This document shows, one piece after another, positions 1-11,317 of a stretch of DNA of 64,000 bases. Each line of letters starts with the position of its first letter. Position 1 is the first letter of the stretch. The position numbers and the translations under genes are program-made. The DNA comes from Chrysoperla carnea. Its lineage: Eukaryota; Arthropoda; Insecta; Neuroptera; Chrysopidae. The notes under the pieces are model-generated. The model was not told where the DNA came from. It saw only the letters and a list, made by a program, of their open reading frames with translations, and ran no database searches. The stretch is taken from assembly GCF_905475395.1 (NCBI RefSeq), contig NC_058337.1:28916983-28980982 (forward strand). The letters run 5' to 3'.

Positions 1-611
1 AAAAAAAATTTCAAAACAAGACAATAATTTTTTATACCTTCAATGATAATTAAAACGTAAACTTTCCCAAAAATAAAAAATTATTTAATAATTAAACTAA
101 CCTGAATAATTTTATTACAAAAACGAAAATAAAATTTAAATCACAAAAAATGAAATATAATATAAATCACACACTTAAGTCACTATCCAAATTAATTTAA
201 ATGAGATTACGCGCGCTACGCGACTTAATTGTTGTCGCAATAATAAAATACGAAAAAACAAAATTTTGAATTTGTTTATTGCAAAATAATATAAAATACA
301 CAACACTGCGATCAAACTTGTGATGTTGTGCTTGTGTTGTTCAAAAGAATACACTTTCAACTGTTTTGTTGCGGCGCTGCTGATAACAGTCACAACATTA
401 AGCGAGATTTTAGCGACGCTTGATGTTTTTAAATACATTTGAGAGTGTTTTGTTTATAGGTGCGTGGTATGTATATCATCACAATCATATTATATATAAT
501 TTAGATGATTATCCAATGTGCAATGGAAGAGTGTACTATCGGTTTCCCCAGAGATTGAAAGAATAACACATTTTCTTTAAATCGAATATTACATTTTTAG
601 TTTTCCAATAA
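1..611. other. AT-rich non-coding DNA, no gene seen
   Basis: No protein, RNA or repeat recognised, apart from a slightly GC-richer patch at 205-430 with GCG/CGC words. The open frame at 175-438 on the minus strand has no family resemblance. Confidence 0.5.
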
Positions 612-1192
612 TTTTTATACCATGTATAAATGAAATATACATAGTATATTAAGTTTAGTCCAAAGTTTGTAACACCTATAAATATTCATGCTACGAAAAA
701 AATTTTGGTATAGGTGTTCCTAGAATCACCTAATTAGTCCATTTCCGGTTGTCAGTCCGTCCGTCCGTCCGTCTGTGGACACGATAACTCAAAAACGAAA
801 AGAGATATCAAGATTAAATTTTTATAGCGTACTCAGGACCTAAAAACTGAGGTCAAGTTCGTAAATGAGCAATATGGGTCAATTGGGTCTTGTAAACCGT
901 TAAAGATAGAACAAAAGTTTAAATGTAAAAAATGTTCTTTATAAAAAAATAAACAACTTTTGTTTGAAAAATTTTTTTGTAAACTTCACTGTTTACCCAC
1001 GAGGGCGCTTATTAGGTGCAAATTTTATAGTATGCATTAATATGGGAATATCAGTGTGTGTGTGTAGCTATTTAAAAGTGGATATCTTTTTTTATTAACG
1101 TGACGTCAAAAAACAAACGATTGCTTCATCAACACTGTCTATACATGGTATTTCAACAATTAACTCAGTCAATTGTTTGTTTTCACTTGTTA
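612..1192 (+). repeat. GTCY-microsatellite dispersed repeat, copy 1, full length
   Basis: About 580 bp, beginning TTTTTATACCATGTATA and ending TTTTCACTTGTT. Landmarks shared with the other copies are AATTTTGGTATAGGTGTTC, CACCTAATTAGTCCATTTCC, a short GTCC array (757-772), ACGATAACTCAAAAACGAAA, CTTGTAAACCGTTA and CCCACGAGGGCGC. No open frame is present. The subterminal sequence near 1160-1178 is a near-perfect palindrome centred in CAATTAACTCAGTCAATTG. Ends carry no obvious terminal inverted repeat, so the class is uncertain (Helitron-like or another non-autonomous family). Confidence 0.75.
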
Positions 1193-1483
1193 TTTCTAAA
1201 ACTAAACGCCTAGAGAAAAAATTACAAGACTACTTCATCAGTACAAAAGCAATAGCTCCATTTCCTTCGGCAATTCGGTAAAAAAAATAATATCAAGCTT
1301 TTATTTTACTAAAAAGTAGAACCTTGAACCATATAAGGCCCACTTATCAAAGCGCCATAATTTCTCTAAATTAATATTTTTCAAAAAATGACTATGAGTA
1401 AAATAATGACTAATTCACTGGTAATACAAATTATATAAACTTGAAAAATATTTAAGCGATTCTATAGAACTAAATTTAAAACA

Positions 1484-1755
1484 AGTGATAACAAACAATT
1501 GACTGAGGTACCATATATAGACATTGGTGATTACGGAATCGTTTCTTTTTTACGTCATGTAAGTAAATAATGATAGTCACTCTTAAATAGCCACAGTTGT
1601 GTATATAAAACAAGACTGTGTTGTCACACTGATATTCGTATAAAATACATACTACATAATGTCCTACCTAATTTGTGCCTTCACGGGTAAAAGGTGATTT
1701 TTACGCAAAAATTATTTCAAACAAAAATTGTTTATTTTTTTATAAGGCACCTAAA
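1484..1755 (-). repeat. GTCY-family dispersed repeat, copy 2, truncated
   Basis: Starts AACAAGTGATAACAAACAA, the reverse complement of the family 3' end, and runs through TACGTCATGTAAGTAAATA, ATACATACTA and TTTATTTTTTTATAAG before losing similarity. It lies in inverted orientation to copy 1, 291 bases away. Confidence 0.65.
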
Positions 1756-3139
1756 CAAACTACGACGCTCATTTTAACATTGTTTTCTGGAATAGTCATT
1801 CGATTTGAAATTGGTATGAAACTAAGAACAATAAATTAATCCTGCCGCTGAGCCTATTTTCATGACCAATTGACCCCACGAAAACGACCAACGGTTTTCG
1901 GCGTAGTAAAATTTGATGATTTTACACCGATGTATCTTTTAGCAACATTTGGGCATTGCATGATATTTAAATTAAATGCTTAGACATTTAGCTTGAAAAT
2001 GAGATGCTGTAGAGTTTTGTACACTTCTATTATTTATAATCATATGTGGAAACAATCTCCATCAATATCTCATATACAACTTGTTTTTAATTTAACTTTA
2101 AAATTCAGTCACTCTTGATGGCAGCCAAATTATTATTTACCTGTGATAATTTTATAGATTTATTGTGATGTTATTTTATTTTAAATCAGAAGTATATTCC
2201 CGGATGTAATAGTTGAATGGATGATATAGGTAATTATTGTAATCTTAAATTAATCTTAATTAATTTGCGGTTATCATTTTGATGGTTTTTGTAAAACTAT
2301 AGTTGTGGTTATCGTAATCATTCAATCGGTTAATTAGTTTATTGACTAAAGTCAATATTATACGAAAAGATTGATAATTACAAAAATACCATTTTTAACC
2401 TTTGACGTGTGTTCGTGTGTTTATGTTGCCAAATTGCTACCACAGCCAGATCATTTGAAAAATAAGCATAAGGATAAGCGCATTGAGGCAATACTGCTAA
2501 AAATAATTAACAAATGCAATGCCGATATGTTTAATATACAAAAATGGCGGTATGGGAGCTTTTAACTCGAAAAATATTCAAGAATTCTTAGTTTACATAA
2601 ATTAGAAACTCTATACTCATATCAAAAATTAAAAGCATATTTTTATCTACAAAAAATTCAGAGCTTTTTATTTCGAAAAAATTATCTTCAATTTTTCAAC
2701 GGGATATTCGTCACGTTGAATAAATATTATGTGTTGCGCTTTATGCGAATATTTTTTTTTATTTACCGAATGACTCAAATTGTATTTCTATGAAATAAAA
2801 TCTATATACAAATCAAATCTTTAGATAAAGATGTAATAATTTTTGTATTTAATAATTTTTCTTTTAATGCCTTTTTATTTCTAAATTGTTTGAATGAATC
2901 ATATTACACAAGTTTTATTTTAATTATTTAATATATAGGTATTATCATTCTATGCATGTTTCTAAGAAAATTGTGAGTAATTTATAGTATAAAATCCAAT
3001 CAACTGTAAATTTTGGTAATGCAGTTTAGTAGAAAATCAACTTTTTTTAATTCAACAAGTTATTGCACCCTATATCGACCTAGAGTGGTCGATGAAACGT
3101 ATATCCAGAAAAATCAATATGTGACTAATAAAATATATA
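1756..3139. other. Non-coding DNA, no gene seen
   Basis: AT-rich sequence without recognisable genes. The 64-residue frame at 2371-2565 has no family resemblance and no splice context; I treat it as chance. Confidence 0.45.
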
Positions 3140-3425
3140 CAGGGTGTTAATTAATTCCTAAACAGTTATTTCCCCTTCGTTTTTGCCTCAACGTATCCAC
3201 CCTTGTGTTCCATACATGTATTTGTTCTTATACAAAATTGTTTAAATACACTCCTACATATATCGGGAGTGAATTCTTGAACCCTTATAATCTGTTCAAA
3301 ATGGTCTTCATATCTAAACGACCATTAACATTCCTATCGAATTTTCTCAATTTGTGGATACCCTGCAGAGCTTTTTATTAAAAAAAAAAATTTTCGTAAA
3401 TCTTCCAACTAAGCTTGGCACCCTG
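3140..3425. mobile_element. TA-flanked MITE with CAGGGTG ends
   Basis: The 286-bp element starts CAGGGTGTTAATTAATTCC and ends CTTGGCACCCTG, with TA on both sides (3138-3139 and 3426-3427). The 7-bp inverted ends and TA duplication fit a Tc1/mariner-type non-autonomous element. It has no coding capacity. Confidence 0.6.
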
Positions 3426-3604
3426 TATACGGCATGTCTTTAAATCTACGCACTGAACAAGAACTATGAATTCCTACGAAAATCTAAGAATTTAAAAAAT
3501 CTTTTGGAGTTTTTCAGTCTGATGTTAATGATTAAGGCGTACGTTATTCGTAAATTATCGATTTTAATTTCTCGACTAATATTCGGCAAAAATAAAATTT
3601 CGAT

Positions 3605-3750
3605 AATAAGCACAGTTGTAGGAATCAAAGTTTACTATATTTATCATCAGACCATTTTTTCGCTTAGTTTAATAATTAGAATTACAGAAAAATTTGAGTT
3701 CAGAGAAAATAAAAAATTAAAACTTTATTTCCTACAACTGTGCTTATTAT
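3605..3750. repeat. Inverted repeat with 28-bp arms
   Basis: ATAAGCACAGTTGTAGGAA at 3605 is mirrored by TTCCTACAACTGTGCTTAT near 3729-3747. The sequence between contains no gene. Words in the arm (AAGCACAGTTGTAGGAA) resemble the reverse complement of TTCTGCAACTCTGCTT at about 51038, so it belongs to the same family as the foldback at 50935-51088. Confidence 0.6.
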
Positions 3751-3770
3751 AAAAATTTGATCTGTCTTGT

Positions 3771-4469
3771 CCTGTAAATATTATATTTTAACGTGCAGTC
3801 CTAAAAATTGTTTAAAAAATACACTGCCCTATGCTAAAATATACTGAAGTTTAACCTTAAGACTGTTGTCTCACTATGGGCATAGTGTCAGAAATTCTAA
3901 ATTACATTGGTATGCAAATATTTATTATGTCAAATAGTCGCGTGGTACATTATAGTGAAAAATAACACATTATTTGACTATAAGTGTGTATTCTATTACC
4001 GGGTATATAATATAATCTCCATAAACATTATTACAAAATTGTACGGAGATAAACAGCTTAAGAGTTTAAACTGGATAATAATTCTTCCAAAACATAGAAA
4101 TCGATTGTAAAATTTAAAAAACTCTTATAAAATAATCATCCTTGTAATAATTTTTTATACTATTCATAATATAATGAGCTTTGGCATTTTTTGATTTCTT
4201 CTAATCAACTAATTAATGTACAAGGATGTGGTTTATTTACGATAGTCATTTTAACAAAATATTATTTTATTTGGGGTGACTTTCCCATATTTTAATCTGA
4301 AAATTACAAAAAATCCAGACGTATTTCCTGCCGGTAACAAGTTCAAAGTACAATTTTTATGTATAGTCTGACCTTGAATTAATTAAATAGCTAATAGGTT
4401 GTTCGAAAAAAATTAAATATCAAATGGGGACTTTAAAGGCCAATTTGATAGCTCACATGTGCTAAAACT
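3771..4469. other. Non-coding DNA, no feature recognised
   Basis: AT-rich; no open frame with family resemblance, no RNA gene and no repeat I can match elsewhere in the window. Confidence 0.4.
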
Positions 4470-4781
4470 ATAATAATAATAATGGGGTTTAACCTCCGTT
4501 TCTCTGACATATGCGCCTATAACAGAGGCCACCCACATCATTATTTGTTAATCCTTATTTATTTAACTTCATACATGTTTACAATTACAATTTGATGTGG
4601 GCGGATTCGGCTGCTACGTTCTTATCCAAGCGACGACAATGTAATCAATTCTACCGCCCTCATTATTATTATTTATTAAATTGTTCACACTGCCGCTGCC
4701 TGGATTCGAACCCGCAACCTAAGTCTAAATACACGACCGGTCTGAGTCTAATGCCTTAGACCGCTCGGCCATTTAGGCTCT
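4470..4781 (-). mobile_element. tRNA-derived SINE with (ATT)n tail
   Basis: Read on the minus strand, the 5' end has a tRNA-Leu-like head: A box TGGCCGAGCGGTCTAAGG and B box GGGTTCGAATCC, separated by a long variable-arm-like segment. The anticodon stem does not pair, so it is not a functional tRNA. A roughly 200-base body follows, and the minus-strand 3' end finishes in an ATT microsatellite (plus-strand AATAATAATAAT near 4471-4483). This is the standard layout of a Pol III-transcribed SINE mobilised by a LINE. Confidence 0.8.
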
Positions 4782-5683
4782 TAAAACTACTGTCCGTTTA
4801 TACCGTATTTAGAGGAATGGAGAACCTTAGGCAACAAAGTGGAGGCCCCATAATTATTTTCCAAATAATATGGACAATTTTTTTCAGTCGATTCAATAAT
4901 TTTTTTTAAATTATTTTACTAAACTTAAATATAGTCAAAATCAATAATTATCTGAATTAAATTATACCATTAAGTTAACGAATGGAACCTTGCGAGCTTT
5001 TTTTCGACAAAAAAATCGCTGATGATTTCGCTGAAATCCAGTTCTCGGAGTAAATTCACTTTCATTACTGAGTACGGTTAGCTGTGATAGACGGTTTTGT
5101 CTCATCGTAGTTCGAAGCCTTATTTTTTATAATTTTCATTTTTGAAAATGAGCACTTTCCAGTGCAATTTGACGCCATCAAAACCAAATACTTTCTCAGT
5201 AAAAGCTGTAGCAAATTTATTATTTGCTTTTTATTGTATAAACAATTATAAGAAGAGATATCGATCAAAAATTTAAAAAAATTAATCGTATTAGTAGTAT
5301 GAGTCGTAAACGGCAAGGATATCTAATTTTCTACAACAAAGGCTTTTGCCATTTTTGGCCTAAAATGCAAGGATACCCAGATTTTTCTTTTTCAGGAACC
5401 AAACAGTTTTTCTCAAAATGGCGGCACTTCCGCCCTCCAATTTACGTGATACCTAACCTATTTTAAAAAAAATAACTCCTGTAATTTAAAAAGAGTAACG
5501 GACTTCTCCATTATCAGTATTATATACCCTTGTTTCAGATTTTAGAAAATAAAGTGTTCCTGTTACTTGGTCTAAGCTCTAAATAAATTAGTTTATAAAT
5601 ATAAATGATTATTCCGAAGTTTGTAGAGCTACCCATATATGTATATGTAGATAACTTGATAAATATCGTCCTAAGGTGTTTTG
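4782..5683. other. Non-coding DNA, no gene seen
   Basis: No family resemblance in either strand. The 83-residue minus frame at 5065-5316 looks like chance. Confidence 0.4.
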
Positions 5684-5870
5684 TTTTTTAACCTCCGAAC
5701 CAAAAAAATAGGTGTTACAAGTCGCTACGTGTGTCTGTCTGTGGCATCGTAGCGCCTAAGCGTGTGTATCGATTTGGATTTTTTTGTTTGGTTTGAAAGT
5801 TAATTTAATGGGGAGTGTTTTTAGCTATGTTTCTAGTGCTAGTTTAGGGTTCCGTACCCGGAACAACTAA
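5684..5870 (+). repeat. Dispersed insect repeat with GTGTCTGTCTGTGGCA core
   Basis: TTTTTAACCTCCGAACC, AGGTGTTACAAGT, GTGTGTCTGTCTGTGGCATC and ATCGATTTGGATTTTTTTG occur in the order seen in a very common non-coding insect repeat that I recall from lepidopteran genomes. It ends near a small GC-rich hairpin, GTTCCGTACCCGGAAC. Classification rests on recollection of the motif order. Confidence 0.45.
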
Positions 5871-5904
5871 AAAATAGGCGATAATCTCATAAATATCTCA
5901 TTTT

Positions 5905-6210
5905 GTGATTAACCAATCAAAAAATAACTTAAACAGAGCTTGCAGTGTTTGATGCGAGACATCATGTTCTGGTATCAGGTTGAACCTAGTTCTTCGGATT
6001 TCATCAAACTTTTGTCTAAAACACTTTTCCGTAGTTTTTTCTTTCGATTAAAGGCAATAATGGCACATTTTAATAATAAATATTAAAGTGTTATTCTATC
6101 TCTTGCCGATTAGTGTCTAAATTGGCTATTAAAGAAACCCAAAGAACTAGGTCCAATCTGATACCAGAACATGATGTCTTTTATCAAACTCTGCAACTTT
6201 TTCTTTTCTC
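5905..6210. repeat. Degenerate copy of the TA-flanked foldback MITE found in egl and TRAPPC2L introns
   Basis: CAATCAAAAAATAACTTAAAC, GACATCATGTTCTGGTATCA, ACTAGGTCCAATCTGATACC and AGAACATGATGTC are shared with the elements at 35114-35914 and 49088-49478. The last three words occur in mirrored form, so the copy is an inverted repeat. The outer CAGGGTGG ends are not visible here. Confidence 0.65.
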
Positions 6211-7027
6211 AAATTTTTATTTTCCATTCTTTCTTTATTTTCAAATTTAGGTTTCTTAAAAGAAGATTAGTAAGCCAAAGTCCTATTCAGTGACTCAACC
6301 TTTAAAGTTGGTTTTTTTCTTAGTTTCAAAAAAATAATGAACATTAAAATCCGTGAATTTAAAAAAAAAATACCTAATCAAAAATAAGAGATATTTTTGC
6401 ATGTTATTAGCACACATGAACTATAATCTTTAATTTATGGCATTGCACAACTTGAATATTAATAACAGGTATACCAAAAACATTTACTGATATGCGACCT
6501 TTTATAGTAAAAAAAACTTATAATTTCAAAATTAAATATCAGGATATTAACATTAAAATTTGTCACAAAAAAAAAAAAACATTAGAAAATGTTTACAAAT
6601 GAAATTATTATTAATTTACAAATTATATACCGGGTGCTTGAGACCCATAGGTACACTCCTATCCAAATACAAAATTCAATTCCCAATCCAGATTTTTTTT
6701 AAACGTGGGGTTTTTCTTTCGATTTGTGCAGTTCTAAAGGTATCCGTTTCGTTTTCTACTTGTGAATACTATAAAATGTTAAAATTTTCTGTTCATTTAA
6801 TAATAATTTTAAAATTTTCTTTGTAGAATTGCACTTAAGTCTAATCTAAAAATCTTCTATTAGTAAAACAGCTGAATTGATTGTTATATTTAACTTTCGA
6901 AAATGGCTTAAATATTCCTTGTTAAAAACTTCTGTTGAAAAATTTTTCCCGAAAAGCGAACGAACTGGGCAAAAATCGAATCCAAATCTGTGTGAAATTA
7001 GGATATATGTTTTTGTATGTTTTCGCA
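6211..7027. other. Non-coding DNA, no gene seen
   Basis: AT-rich with poly-A/T runs; no recognisable gene. Confidence 0.4.
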
Positions 7028-7232
7028 GTTTTAAAAGAACTCTTCAAAAGAGAAACGAAAACGCCTAACAAAAAAAAAATGTTCGTAAAAGAATCGTGTA
7101 ACGTCATAATGTTAATTAATAATTGTATACAGTGTATACAACTCAATTAACATCATTACGTCACAACGATATTTTACGGAAATTTTTTTTGTCCGACGTT
7201 TTCGTTTCTCTTTTGAAAAGTTATTTTAAAAC
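7028..7232. repeat. Foldback element, ~95-bp arms
   Basis: GTTTTAAAAG...AGAGAAACGAAAACG at the left is mirrored by CGTTTTCGTTTCTCTTTTGA...TTTTAAAAC at the right, and the centre is the palindrome GTATACAGTGTATAC (about 7126-7140). The open frames crossing it are mirror images produced by the inverted repeat and are not genes. Confidence 0.75.
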
Positions 7233-8378
7233 TTTCTGTAACTTTAAAATAATCATGCAAAAATTAAAAATAAAAAGAATAAAAAATAAATAAGTTTTGT
7301 TATAAAACTTATATATGATCTTTCCATTTTTGTCAAAAAAAAATTTGGTTCAAAATTCCAATTACTCAAAGTTAACGAATTTTATTGTTGAACAGAAACT
7401 ACTATAGTTATAGAGTATCGATAGTTGAAGAGAGAAGAGAGACTTTATTACGAGAATAAACTTTTTTTTTATGAGAATATCTCCGCTGTACATTAGAGTT
7501 AAAAGTAAGATGACAATGAATGTGTAGTATAAAATACAGTCTTTTTTACAATATTGTACGGAGACAACAGCCTTAAATCAATTCGCTTTTCCTCTAATGC
7601 CATAAACGATAAATTATTTAATCTATCAGTCAACATGCTAATACATTGAGGTTGTGGTGTTAACAATTGACCTAACAATATAAATAATCTAGACAATTCT
7701 AAAAAGAAATAAACAATATCGTTTTATATTACGTAAACAAATATGGAAAACATATACAATATATGCAATAGAACATACGTGACAGTTCTAGAATTTGCTA
7801 GACTATTGATTGTAACTATATAAACGGAGCATAGTGTGCGATACGGTTAGATTATTATACGGGAGATTACAATAGATTAGATTACAATACAGATTCTTCA
7901 AGTTAACTACAGAATTTTTATCATCTATCAGCATAACATTAAAATAAAAGTATTTTGAACTTATTGTGTTATTGTATTTGTATGTAGTAAAAACTTAAGA
8001 ATAAGAATTCGTATAATTATTTGATTTTAGACAGTTCAATTTTTTATTACAAAAATTTGATTACGTTAAGTCCGCTACAAAGTCACATCATTTGTGCCAA
8101 GAGCGAAAAAAGTGATTCGCACACTGCTCTTCCGCATGGGGAAGTTTCGATTGCTGCAAAAAGGTTATGTTTTCCATTCCTTGGCTGCAAGCTTCTGTAG
8201 GCTGCAATTTTTTTTTCTCATTTTTTCGATCGTAGAATAAAGTGCTCCCCTACGCAAAGTTTTTTTGCACCCCTAAGCAACCCATAATGTTAGCAAATCG
8301 TAATTTCAGAAAACATAAATTATGGCTAAAAATTATCTAAATAATATAAGAATGTTTAGCATGCAGAATCTAAATATG
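7233..8378. other. Non-coding DNA, no gene seen
   Basis: No gene or RNA recognised. Confidence 0.4.
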
Positions 8379-8530
8379 AACAAGTGAAAACAAACAATTG
8401 ACTGAGTTAATTGTTGAAATACCATGTATAGGCAGTGTTGATAACTCTGTCACATTTCACATACATACATATCTGACATATTTAACTGAATAACGTCAGA
8501 ATAACGTTCATATTTTGCATACTAGTAAAC
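8379..8530 (-). repeat. GTCY-family dispersed repeat, copy 3, end fragment
   Basis: AACAAGTGAAAACAAACAAT followed by GACTGAGTTAATTGTTGAAA and ACCATGTATAGGCAGTGTTG reproduces one terminus of the family; the rest is missing. Confidence 0.65.
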
Positions 8531-8885
8531 ATTTTCACTTGTCCATTCGTAAAGTGAGAATTCTTCATCTGAAATGATAAAAAAAATTTAGTCCGATCCC
8601 CTATTTAGTAAAATTTTCAGAGGTATCAATTTTCCTCAAAATTTCCATAACATTCTACAATATTCCGCTTTCTTCGTACTTTTCAATTTTCAATGAATTT
8701 TTTTCTAATAAATACAGAATATTCTGTAATATTTTCTTAGTCAAGAGTGTAATTTGTATTCCAAAATTTCCTCTGTAAAAGAGAATCGTTAAAAAAAATT
8801 TTGTATCCATTTCCACACTACCATTGAGGTAGGATACATCAGCGCGTTTTTTTTTACGTGGTATCCCCTATAGGCCTAATCCACG

Positions 8886-8984
8886 ATCTTTTCCTTCTGT
8901 TTAAGTGCATCCGGTTACATTTAAACAGAAGAAAAAGATAAATAATCATCCAATTTGTCGTGACCGGAACATGACAAATTGGAT
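8886..8984. repeat. Two adjacent hairpins with complementary loops
   Basis: Hairpin 1 pairs 8886-8904 (ATCTTTTCCTTCTGTTTAA) with 8921-8939 (one mismatch). Hairpin 2 pairs 8948-8959 (ATCCAATTTGTC) perfectly with 8973-8984. The loops contain CCGGTTAC and GTGACCGG, complementary apart from one G-T wobble. No function is assigned. Confidence 0.6.
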
Positions 8985-9185
8985 AACATTATCGCAATTC
9001 CTAAAAAAAAAATTACAGGACAGGTATTCCTAAAATATAAGAAAGAGATAAAAAAAACATAAATATCCCTGGAAAAAAATTCAATTATTTTAAAAAGAAA
9101 AGGAATAAATAAAAATTGCTTAATTTACAATAACCTTTATGCATAAATATTTCTGAAGGTCCATTTGACTTAACCATATCAGCCT

Positions 9186-9563
9186 AGTTATAAGTAGACT
9201 TACCCCAGAATGAAACCAATCCAAAATATCACAGGCTATAACACAGGCGAAAAATCCATGCAATCAAGATCATTTTTTCCGTACATTATCTGTCTAGATA
9301 TACCTAACTCACTTTAAGTGATGACTGCGCACGTTGCAAGTTCCGTCTCAACGTCATCATGAGTTGATACAATCCCCTATCGAGGCGCTTGGCTTATAGA
9401 CAGACATAACGAGAAAAAATTGATTTTTGACTACACAATTTCTCATAGTGTTATAACACATGCAACAAATCGAACGAGTTTTTCCTGAGAAACATCATAC
9501 TAACCTTAGTTAGTCAACGTCGCTTCTCAGAATTTAGGGCAGACCGAATTTACAAATTTAAAA
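9186..9563. repeat. Unidentified 378-bp unit, copy 1 of 4
   Basis: Begins AGTTATAAGTAGACTTACCC and ends GGGCAGACCGAATTTACAAA. It contains a GC-richer middle (GACTGCGCACGTTGCAAG, CTATCGAGGCGCTTGG) and a 3' hairpin pairing CTGAGAA with TTCTCAG, enclosing CTAAC/GTTAG. Copies 1 and 3 form one subtype (TTCTCAGAATTTAGGG). No open frame, tRNA boxes or terminal inverted repeat are visible. Confidence 0.85.
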
Positions 9564-9626
9564 TAATATATTTAAAAAAGAAAATAAAAAAAATTTAAAA
9601 AGAAAAATTAGGCAATTTTTCAACCC

Positions 9627-10003
9627 AGTTATAAGTAGACTTACCCCAGAATGAAACCAATCCAATATATCACAGGCTATAACACAGGCGAAAAATCCAT
9701 GCAATCAAGATCATTTTTTCCGTACATTATCTGTCTAGATATACCTAACTCACTTTAAGTGATGACTGCGCACGTTGCAAGTTCCGTCTCAACATCATCA
9801 TGAGTTGATACAATCCCCTATCGAGGCGCTTGGCTTATAGACAGACATAACGAGAAAAAATTGATTTTTGACTACACAATTTCTCATAGTGTTATAACAC
9901 ATGCAACAAATCGAACGAGTTTTTCCTGAGAAACATCATACTAACCTTAGTTAGTCAACGTCGCTTCTCAGGATATAGGGCAGACCGATTTTACAAATTT
10001 AAA
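9627..10003. repeat. Unidentified 378-bp unit, copy 2 of 4
   Basis: Same unit as 9186-9563, subtype 2 (TTCTCAGGATATAGGG), in which the 3' stem is extended to CCTGAGAA/TTCTCAGG. One ACATCATCAT variant replaces ACGTCATCAT. Confidence 0.85.
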
Positions 10004-10355
10004 TTAATGAACTGATATTTAGAGTAAAATAAATTGAAAAAAAAAACAGAAATATCTCTGGGCATAAAAGTTAAAAATTGCTTAATTTGCAATAATATTT
10101 ATGCATAAACAATTAAAGAAAGTTCTAGGATAGGATATGATAAAAAAAGATAATTCTAGGATAGGATATGAATTTTACAAGTCACAAACACAGAATTATA
10201 CAAATGACAATGTCGGAGATGAAAAAGCATAAATATCTCTGGAAAAAAATTCAATTATTTTAAAAAGAAAAGGAATAAATAAAAATTGCTTAATTTACAA
10301 TAACCTTTATGCATAAATATTTCTGAAGGTCCATTTGACTTAACCATATCAACCT

Positions 10356-10733
10356 AGTTATAAGTAGACTTACCCCAGAATGAAACCAATCCAAAATATC
10401 ACAGGCTATAACACAGGCGAAAAATCCATGCAATCAAGATCATTTTTTCCGTACATTATCTGTCTAGATATACCTAACTCACTTTAAGTGATGACTGCGC
10501 ACGTTGCAAGTTCCGTCTCAACGTCATCATGAGTTGATACAATCCCCTATCGAGGCGCTTGGCTTATAGACAGACATAACGAGAAAAAATTGATTTTTGA
10601 CTACACAATTTCTCATAGTGTTATAACACATGCAACAAATCGAACGAGTTTTTCCTGAGAAACATCATACTAACCTTAGTTAGTCAACGTCGCTTCTCAG
10701 AATTTAGGGCAGACCGAATTTACAAATTTAAAA
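10356..10733. repeat. Unidentified 378-bp unit, copy 3 of 4
   Basis: Subtype 1, essentially identical to the copy at 9186-9563, from which it derives by the 1.17-kb duplication. Confidence 0.85.
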
Positions 10734-10796
10734 TAATATATTTAAAAAAGAAAATAAAAAAAATTTAAAAAGAAAAATTAGGCAATTTTTCAACCC

Positions 10797-11173
10797 AGTT
10801 ATAAGTAGACTTACCCCAGAATGAAACCAATCCAATATATCACAGGCTATAACACAGGCGAAAAATCCATGCAATCAAGATCATTTTTTCCGTACATTAT
10901 CTGTCTAGATATACCTAACTCACTTTAAGTGATGACTGCGCACGTTGCAAGTTCCGTCTCAACGTCATCATGAGTTGATACAATCCCCTATCGAGGCGCT
11001 TGGCTTATAGACAGACATAACGAGAAAAAATTGATTTTTGACTACACAATTTCTCATAGTGTTATAACACATGCAACAAATCGAACGAGTTTTTCCTGAG
11101 AAACATCATACTAACCTTAGTTAGTCAACGTCGCTTCTCAGGATATAGGGCAGACCGATTTTACAAATTTAAA
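10797..11173. repeat. Unidentified 378-bp unit, copy 4 of 4
   Basis: Subtype 2, essentially identical to the copy at 9627-10003, with the extended CCTGAGAA/TTCTCAGG stem. Confidence 0.85.
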
Positions 11174-11317
11174 TTAATGAACTGATATTTAGAGTAAAAT
11201 AAATTGAAAAAAAACAAAAATATCTCTGGGCATAAAAGTTAAAAATTGCTTAATTTGCAATAATATTTATGCATAAACAATTAAAGATGGCTCATTTAAT
11301 CTTAATTTACCTTTATT

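Larger units (their letters stand above)
9055..10117. repeat. Segmental tandem duplication, unit 1 (~1.06 kb)
   Basis: This segment is repeated almost base for base 1170 bases downstream. It contains two copies of a 378-bp unit (9186-9563 and 9627-10003) separated by AT-rich spacer. The few differences include an A/G change near 9182 and small indels in an A run near 10040. Confidence 0.9.
10225..11285. repeat. Segmental tandem duplication, unit 2 (~1.06 kb)
   Basis: Second copy of the 9055-10117 segment, offset by 1170 bases for most of its length and 1168 after an A-run indel. Near identity implies a recent unequal crossover or replication event. The intervening 10118-10224 contains a short repeat of TTCTAGGATAGGATATGA. 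Confidence 0.9.

Noticed and set aside
4700-4781. tRNA-Leu gene on the minus strand
   Set aside because: A and B boxes are good, but the anticodon stem cannot pair and the sequence continues into a SINE body with an ATT tail.
6877-7150. Overlapping small genes on both strands
   Set aside because: Mirror-image frames produced by the foldback at 7028-7232.
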